Part shown: piece after piece, positions 57,109 through 64,000 of the stretch
Layout: every line of letters starts with the position of its first letter
How positions within the stretch are numbered: position 1 is the stretch's first letter
Assembly (NCBI GenBank): GCA_007570785.1
Contig: ML664174.1
Coordinates: forward strand, 6,337,402-6,401,401
From: Antilocapra americana
Lineage: Eukaryota > Chordata > Mammalia > Artiodactyla > Antilocapridae
DNA: 64,000 nt
Reading direction: 5' to 3'
Program-made: the position numbers and the translations under genes
Notes under the pieces: model-generated
Seen by the model: only the letters and a program-made list of their open reading frames with translations
What the model was told of the DNA's origin: nothing
Databases searched by the model: none

Positions 57109-59211
57109 CCACCTCTTATACCACCTAGGCCACAAGAGAATTCAAGCCCTGAGGACTCAGCATTATCCACAGACAGAGTTGTTTGTGATATAAGATATCA
57201 CATTGAAAGAAGGGATTAACATCTTAAAATGTAATAGGCTATTTTTAATATATTTACATGTTCTGAAAAATAATATAATAAACACCATACACTTGATTTA
57301 AGATATAAAACAATGAGGTATATTTTAAGGACTAAATAAATGGAAAAAATCAAATTATGCAAAGTTAGTGACCAATAATAAAACAGGAAGGTTAAGTCAT
57401 CAACAAGAGGTCTTAGAGTAGGGTAAATCACTTTGAGTGCAGAAAACTGGAACCAGGCACTAAACAATAAAATGAAACCAGGCCATTTTAGGATAATAGA
57501 ACTTGTCCCAAATATGACTCTGGCCTGGGCCCTCCCTTGTCCTCCTTCACTGCAGCTTCCTCTGAAACCATGCTTCTCCCAGGGTACCAGATGAATTATT
57601 TGTTAGAAGAGTGAAGAAAACAGCCTCAGATGAAAAAGAACAGAGACCAAAATTCATAGAGCGTCCTACGCACGTTGGAGTCTTCAGGGAACAGGAGCTA
57701 TATAAATGACTGTGAGAATGATTAGGAAAACAAAACAGCAAGAATAATCCCTTCTGAAAACTGAAGAGGAGAGTGCCAGGAATGAAATGCTGGGTGGAGG
57801 TATGCCCATGTCCTAGGACGGGAATAAAGCTGGGTTTTAAAGGGCAAGTCTGAAATATACTTGCTGAACGTGACCTGCCTTGCTGAGCCTGGTTCTTGTC
57901 ATGGCTATTATGCCCTCAATTTCATGAACATCATGTTCAGTTGGAAAAAAAAAAAAAACTTGTTTTAGTAGTAATTGCACATCAATACAAGAGTCCTATT
58001 ATTTCTATTAAGTTAATTAACCTATTTTTGAAAAGTATACAAAATAGATCACTTAAGTGGGTGTGACCTTACCCAGTGAACTATGCTTTTAAACTGTCTG
58101 CAACTATTAAGATTTATAGTCGCCTTTATCAACATCTTAGCTGGAAAAGGCTGGCTGAGTGAAAGGTATGTAGCACCAGGAAAAGACACCGTTGGTCCCT
58201 ATCAATCAGTCTATTATAACTTTATGATATTTAGATAATATGATTAGATTTTCAAATTGAATGCTATTTAATCTAAATTCCAGAGTGCTTGTATAATCAT
58301 GTCATATTTTTAAGCTCAGGCCAACAGTCTGAAGGAGAGAATTTGTAACTGAGGTCTATAAATATAATAATGTTCTTCCTAGACTGCTAAGGAAGAAAAC
58401 TGCTTTACCATGGCATACATATGTGGGCAAAAACTACTTCCAAATTTTCACCACTATCATCATCAACAGCATAAAAGGACTTTGCAGACCTGAGCACAGT
58501 GCTAGGCAATACACAACAGTTTTGTCCTGTATTTTGGTCCTGGGTTGATGGCAAAAAATTCTAGAAGTCCATTTTTATTAAACATCAAATTTAATTCCAT
58601 TTATGATGCGATAATGTTTTTTCGAGCCTTTTGGTCATATGGCCCACCTGGTTCCTTGGTCATATGGCCCACCTGAAGAAGTGATATTTCTGCTATAAGT
58701 AATAACATTCACTGACAAGAAGATAAAAGATATTTCCAAGATCTCATACTCTAACAAAATGGTCTCATTGTTGGAGAAAGAAATGCAGATCTCAAAAAAC
58801 ATCAAGTCTCCCAAGCCTGGTAACTTCCTTAGAATCTGTGAGCTCCAACATTATATATATGAAATATGAAGTCTTTCCATGTTGAGACCTCAACTGAAAA
58901 ACAGTGAACTGTGTCAAAGTCACAGAGCAGCAGTCCAATCTAACTCATTTTAAAAACTCCAGTAATGATCTACCAGGCTCTTGGAAACTGACTGAACAAA
59001 ATAATGAATGAGTATGCAGAAGCTAGCTCTTCGATGCCTCCAGAAGAAAGTCTAGGCTTCTTAGTCTTTGAAGCTTCAGTCTCTGTTCCCATTTTTTTCT
59101 TCTCATATACGGATCTTCACGTGTGCTTTACACTAAGTGAAGTGAATTACTGGCTATTTCCCATCCACTCTGTTTTTTTCCCCTCCAAATTCATGTCTTA
59201 GCTTGCATTTT
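57109..59211. other. Unassigned, low-repeat sequence
   Basis: About 2.1 kb without a recognised mobile element or exon. It contains a poly-A run near 57945-57958 and a small tandem duplication at 58631-58675. Confidence 0.4.
58631..58675 (+). repeat. Tandem duplication, period 25
   Basis: The 20-mer TTGGTCATATGGCCCACCTG is present twice without a mismatch (58631-58650, 58656-58675), separated by gttcc. Confidence 0.95.
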
Positions 59212-59310
59212 CCCGTTTTTTAAACTTTTTGTTTTATATTGAAGTATAGTTGATTAACAACGCTATGATAGTTTCAGGTGCACAACAGAGGGAGGGACTC
59301 AGCCTTACAT
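59212..59310 (-). mobile_element. Artiodactyl L1 3' UTR fragment
   Basis: Antisense L1 end: tttttgttttatattgaagt, atagttgattaacaacgcta, tgatagtttcaggtgcacaa, then gggactcagcc. 5' truncated at about 100 bp. Confidence 0.82.
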
Positions 59311-59744
59311 TCTCCTGCTTTATTCTTTTTGCAGGAAGGTTTTCTGATCTCCTTGTATTTAAATCCTACCCACATTTTACATATACTTCAGAGGTTTATT
59401 CCCTATGAAATGGATGTAAAGGGGTTCTGGACCCAAAGGTAGAGGGTGGGCTAGAGAGGAACTGAATTGAAATGGAAGATTTAAGGAAGAGTCTACATCC
59501 TGGGAGAGACTACATCTGCACCTTAGCCTCGTTCTCTTTCTCAGCTCCTTAAACTCTGGCAACTAGATGTTTAACTCTCAAAAAGAAAACTGAAACGGTC
59601 CTCTCTGGACAAAAAGATGAGCTGTAGAGAAAAGACATACAGATGTAGACATTTGGAGGTCCACCCACAAGACACTGTTTCCAAGCCAAAAAACCGTCTA
59701 ATAAAGACACCAGTCGATAAAACTGCCCATGTATCTAAGGCACC
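59311..59744. other. Unassigned sequence
   Basis: No repeat or gene recognised. Confidence 0.4.
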
Positions 59745-59790
59745 TGTGTGTCTGTGTGTGTGGTACACACATGTGATGCACACACATGTG
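59745..59790. repeat. TG tract facing CA tract
   Basis: A (TG)n run changes at 59763-59765 into a (CA)n run. The strand can fold as TGTGTG (59757-59762), loop GTA, CACACA (59766-59771). Confidence 0.75.
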
Positions 59791-59921
59791 CAAGCACCTC
59801 TTACTCTTCAACACAGAGTGCCAAAGAACATCAGACTTTTGCAACAAAGCCTCCAACATGAGAGATAAACAGCAGGTCATAATCCCATCCATGTTACCTG
59901 TGTCATAAAAACAGTTTGTGT

Positions 59922-60345
59922 TTCCCAGTGTGAGAGTTGGACCATAAAGAAGGCAGGATACCAAAGAATTGATGCTTTTGAATTGTGATGCTGGAGAAGA
60001 TTCTTGAGAGTCCCTTGGACAGCAAGGAGATCAAACCAGTCAATCCTAAAGGAAATCAACTCTGAATACATATTGGAAGGACTGACGCTGAAGCTGAAGC
60101 TCCAATACTTTGGCCACTGATGCAAAGAGCCGACTCATTGGAAAAGACCCTGATGCTGGAAAAGACTGAAGGCAGGAGGAGAAGGGCATGACAGAGGATG
60201 AGATGGTTGGATGGCATCACCAACTCAATGAACACGAGTTTAATTAAACTCTGGGAGATAGTGAAGGACAGGGCAGCCTGGCAAGCTGTGGTACATGGGG
60301 TCACAGAGTCAGACACAAGTTAGTGACTGAACAACAATAGCAACA
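59922..60345 (+). mobile_element. BovB 3' end
   Basis: From agtgtgagagttggaccata through gagagtcccttggacagcaa to gtgactgaacaacaatagca. It is 5' truncated and the coding relic is interrupted. A TTGTGTTTCC / TTGTTGTTTCA pair at the ends is only a possible target duplication. Confidence 0.93.
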
Positions 60346-60849
60346 ATGAAACATTGTTGTTTCAATATATTTAAGCATATATTAAAGATGCTTAAAGGGC
60401 ACTTCTGGGGATATTAAGGATATGATTTTCAATATTTAGCACCTTGTACTTTGATAAGATCTATATGAATATCAACATAATGATGATAGAAATGTTTATG
60501 TCCCTTTTAGTAGTGAAAATGTAGTTTACCAAAGAAGTGGTGAATTAAGAAATATAAATTTGGTATATTTATATTAAGATAGTGTCCATCCTGGGCCACT
60601 GTCACATCTAACCAAACTCTTTGTGCTTGACCCAGTCTTTAAAATTATCCTCCATTTTCTCTCTTCATACTACTTCTCCTTCCCAATTTAGAAATTAAAA
60701 CTCTTATTTTCCCCAGAATCTGGTGAGCTGGCATGGAGAGAGTGATCTGTTTGATTAATATATCCTGAAGTATTTAATGACTAATAGATCTGTGTCTCCT
60801 TCTAAGGAAAGGGGCTAAAGAAAAGAGGATGCCAGGGTCAAAGGCCTTC
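60346..60849. other. Unassigned sequence
   Basis: No repeat or gene recognised. Confidence 0.4.
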
Positions 60850-61015
60850 AGCTCAACACTAGCTCATCCATGGCAATGGAATGACCTTAGGCAGATCAGT
60901 GAATTGCTTTGAAGTTATATTCCTTTACCTCTAAAATATATACAATAGAAATCTATCTAATAAGGTTCTTTTCAAAACTAAATAAGACCATGCTTATGGA
61001 AGGACTTCACAACTA
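60850..61015 (+). mobile_element. MIR SINE fragment
   Basis: Sense MIR: aatgaccttaggcagatcag, attcctttacctctaaaata, ctatctaataaggttctttt. Diverged. Confidence 0.65.
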
Positions 61016-61278
61016 TGTATAAACTTCTAAAGAGGGCAGGAAATGTAGGTAGAATATCAGAAAACTGATAAATGAGTCTTTAAGGTGAAATTTCAGACTA
61101 TGAAATCTCTGGGTAAGTACAAGGGGTGTGGGAGCATTCTTCTTGATCCTTCACTCATACAAGCAAAGACCAAGTATACCTGTCAAATCTTAATCTTGGT
61201 ACTTTTAAGGGCCATTTCCACGCAACACTGAAAAGGGAGTGGAATTTGAGCAAGGAGATATGGTTATATGACTTTACT

Positions 61279-61337
61279 TCATCCATCCATGCATACACTC
61301 AACTATCTATCCATCCATCCATCCAACCAACCAACCA
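61279..61337. repeat. (CATC)n / (AACC)n simple repeat
   Basis: CATC units at 61279-61290 and from about 61306 pass into AACC units by 61337. Confidence 0.9.
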
Positions 61338-61620
61338 GCTCTATGCCAATCACTCAGCTGGACATGAAAATACAAAACTGGACAAGATACAATCCCTCTG
61401 GTAATTAAGTACGAAGAACACAAAATAAGTGCCATAGGTTTCATAGGAACTATGTAAGAAATATGCACAGTGTATGATGAAGCAAGATTAATCAATTCCA
61501 TTTGAGTCACTAGAGACTTTATGTTGAAACTGGGTGTTAAAAAATCAGCAGGTATTCATCAATCAAAGAAACTGGACAGGGAAAGGGTAGAGTGTTCAAC
61601 AACATGTATGTTTAATAACC
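61290..61620 (-). mobile_element. L2 LINE fragment
   Basis: Antisense L2 words: tatgccaatcactcagctgg, acaagatacaatccctctgg, then aagtgccatagg-type sequence, actgggtgttaaaaaatcag and ggacagggaaagggtagagt. The simple repeat sits at its 3' end. Confidence 0.55.
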
Positions 61621-62203
61621 CACAAATATTCAATACGGTTGAAGCATAAACCAACAAGAGGATGCAAAGCTAGAAACAAGGTAAAAATCATTAAGACTGC
61701 GATACTATCAGAAGTTTAAATCTTAAAGAATCCACTACCAAATTTTTTTAAGTGAGAAAGTAACACTTTATGACTTGCATTTTGGAGGGCTAATCTAGAA
61801 ATGGTCTGAGAATAGACTGCAGTTGGGTAGGTCTGGTGACAAGAAGACAACTGCAGTCATTCAGTTGTCCCCCAATAGGTCAATAAGTGAAACTGAAAAG
61901 AGAATATAGATCCAAATTCCTGGCTTTCACTGTCTCTTCTACTCTATCATCATCAGTCACCTCTGAAATGTTACCACTGGGTGGGTACCTTGTACTATAT
62001 TCACCTGGCACTGTATTCACAGTGTCAGATCACCCTTTAATAGAATAAGGTATTACTGCAGAGGAATAGGGGTGGAGATGTGAGTAGGGAATTGTCTCTT
62101 ATGCATGATGTTTACCAAATTAAGTGGATTATTCTATAGCATGCAAAACGTAAAAAGAATTTTATAAAGTACATACAACTTCGAGTATAAAGCCTATGCA
62201 AAA

Positions 62204-62226
62204 TATATGTGTGTGTGTGTATATAG
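62204..62226. repeat. TG microsatellite in AT context
   Basis: About six TG units flanked by atata on both sides. Confidence 0.85.
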
Positions 62227-62831
62227 GTAGAGAGTTGGTTTTGATCATTACTAAAAAAACAAAGTTTAATGAGGGAGACAAGATGATACAGAGAGCTGGC
62301 GTGAGACTGGAGCTCTATACCACATGATCACCAGTACAAATCCAGTCCAGGCCTGGTGTGAGTGGAAGATACTTTGATATAATGGTGCTTTGTTGGCCAG
62401 TGTGAAATAACTGATCTGTTTCATGCCAGTTCTCACAAGACAAGCATATACATCACAAAATAAATAGCACTCATGACCCTAATAGGACTCTGTCCAAGAG
62501 AAAAATTCTGGATGAATAAAGTCTGAATTTCTGCCTCCTTACCCCTTTCGCCACCATAAAGGCTGTCCCTCTTCCCACTGTTCCATCCAAATCAATAACC
62601 TCTAGATGTTCCTTATCTCTGTGTGGCAAAGCTCACATGCCACTGTGCAATCTCACTTTCTAAGATGATCCATGGAGGGTTCCAGGTTTACACACAACAT
62701 TAACTGGTGCAAGTTTCCCAATGTGTTATTAATGGGACAAAAGAATAAATTTCATTTTAAAGTGATTTTCAAATCTTCCTACAGAAGGACATCTGAAAGC
62801 ACTTAAGAAACACACCATATCCCCAGTGATT

Positions 62832-62848
62832 GAAAGAAAGAAAGAAAG
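62832..62848. repeat. (GAAA)n microsatellite
   Basis: Four GAAA units followed by GGG and an A-run. Confidence 0.85.
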
Positions 62849-63839
62849 GGAAAAAAACCCTCTTCTGTCTTGCTCCATAAAGGTTATTGAAAATACCATG
62901 CGATTAAATTGCTATTTATATGGCATTGAGCTAAACTCAAAAGGTAACACTTAACCACTTTCTGTTTACCAAGTTAATCCACCAGATTTGTTTACTTTGC
63001 CTGATTTACTAAGACAAATACATTGAGTGTCTGAAATGCTTTATCTGGCCCTGGGAAAGGAAAACTAAAAGAGTGTTGTGCTTTTATTAATAGATAAGTG
63101 CAAACAGGCCCTATCCTATCAAATGAACAGCTAGGACCTTTGGCCACTGTTTACTGAAAATAAAATTAGCCTTGGCTGGCAGGTACTTATCAGATCTGAG
63201 AATAATTAACTACCCACATCTGGTACATGTTACTGAAAATGCTAGTGGGAGCCATTAACTTTGGTAAGGGTTATTTTTCCTGAACAGCTAACATCCCCCT
63301 AACATACCATCGGAATGCACCCTTTTCCTCCCAAACACACTCATGGCAGCACCAAAAGCAGTTCCACAAGCTGTTTCCCCACTTGAACTCCACAGAAAGA
63401 CAGTCTTAGAAATCCACAAGAAATTACTGAGACCTGAGTATGGTTCCCACCATACTCCACAACGCTCACCCATGGGATCACCTCCCCTAGCAACACAAAC
63501 AAGGGTCATTTTAAGTTAATCAATAATAACACTTCGTACTTTAAGCTTTCTGTTTTGTTTTCTTAAAAGACTTCAAGGGACATCACCAGTGTAGAATAAA
63601 ATGAGTACAGCTTTCACAATTTGAAAGGAGAGTCTAGGAACCAACACCCCTTAAAGCTAGTCAGCTGAAAAGGCAGTAATCAAATTGAGGTAACCTTGGC
63701 CCTAGTTCATTTCTTTTCTATAACAATTTCTTTACCAGGTAAGAGTTTTTACAATTTTATTGAAGGAAAGGAAATGCTCTAAGGCATTTATATAAATAAG
63801 CAATGCAAAATAAATCATTTTATATTTATATCACAGGAA

Positions 63840-63995
63840 CTAGAGCCAGGAAACTCAAAGGCTCTGCAATTAGCTTGCTGTAAAATTCTAAACAAGTCAG
63901 ATGACTGGTTTAGTCAAGTGACCTCTCTTCTCTCTGCTCTGTAAATTGAGAATACCAACAAACCCCACAAAACGGTGGGGAGGAATAAACTTCTG
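63840..63995 (+). mobile_element. MIR SINE fragment
   Basis: Sense MIR: aactagagccaggaaactca in the head region, agtcaagtgacctctcttct, gctctgtaaattgagaatac. Runs to the window edge. Confidence 0.55.
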
Positions 63996-64000
63996 ACAGC

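Larger units (their letters stand above)
61621..63838. other. Unassigned, low-repeat sequence
   Basis: About 2.2 kb without a recognised element except a (TG)n microsatellite (62209-62220) and a (GAAA)n run (62832-62848). A 73-codon minus-strand frame at 63288-63509 has no known domain. Confidence 0.4.

Noticed and set aside
1..64000. A previously undescribed multi-gene system
   Set aside because: No clustered host genes, operon-like organisation or conserved coding blocks are visible; the structure is explained by layered retrotransposon insertions plus unassigned intergenic or intronic sequence.

Overview
The window looks like ruminant nuclear DNA (Pecora, most likely a bovid). It holds Bov-A2 and Bov-A SINEs, Bov-tA SINEs (a tRNA-like head joined to a BovA body), the RTE-type LINE BovB, and 3' ends of L1 of the cattle and artiodactyl type. 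Older CHR SINEs, MIR, L2, L3/CR1 and MLT1-like fragments are also present. I see no convincing host protein-coding exon, no RNA gene, no CRISPR array and nothing prokaryotic. Most short open frames lie inside repeats. The window reads as intergenic or deep intronic sequence, and I cannot tell which.

Layout. 0-10 kb: Bov-tA, MIR, CHR and Bov-A2 SINEs with clear target-site duplications, then two large minus-strand BovB copies. The first (4126-6100) carries an inverted 5' segment. The second (7686-10316) is nearly full length but has lost its reverse transcriptase core. 10-24 kb: mostly MIR, L3/CR1 and old L1 fossils in AT-rich sequence, with a few BovA units. 24.4-28.1 kb: an ancient minus-strand L2 broken up by a plus-strand BovB and by a hAT-like fragment that is itself split by an L1_BT. 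29.8-30.6 kb: an L2 interrupted by a probable solitary retroviral LTR. 32-38 kb: SINE-rich, ending in a CHR-L1 composite. 39-45 kb: a plus-strand BovB, an MLT1-like LTR piece, MIR, CHR, and an L1 with a younger L1 inside it. 46-49.4 kb and 57-64 kb: mostly sequence I cannot assign, apart from short simple repeats, MIR/L2 traces and BovB 3' ends.

Eight BovB insertions cover roughly 9.9 kb, about 15 percent of the window. All coding BovB relics are disrupted by frameshifts, stops or deletions, so none looks able to move by itself. The SINEs contain no genes of their own and depend on LINE machinery. The main value of the window is as a record of retrotransposition mechanisms: an apparent twin-priming inversion, an internal deletion, nested insertions and a possible template-switch chimera, most with target duplications readable by eye. 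I found no evidence for a new biological system. Family names are recognised from memory of consensus sequences, not from a database search.
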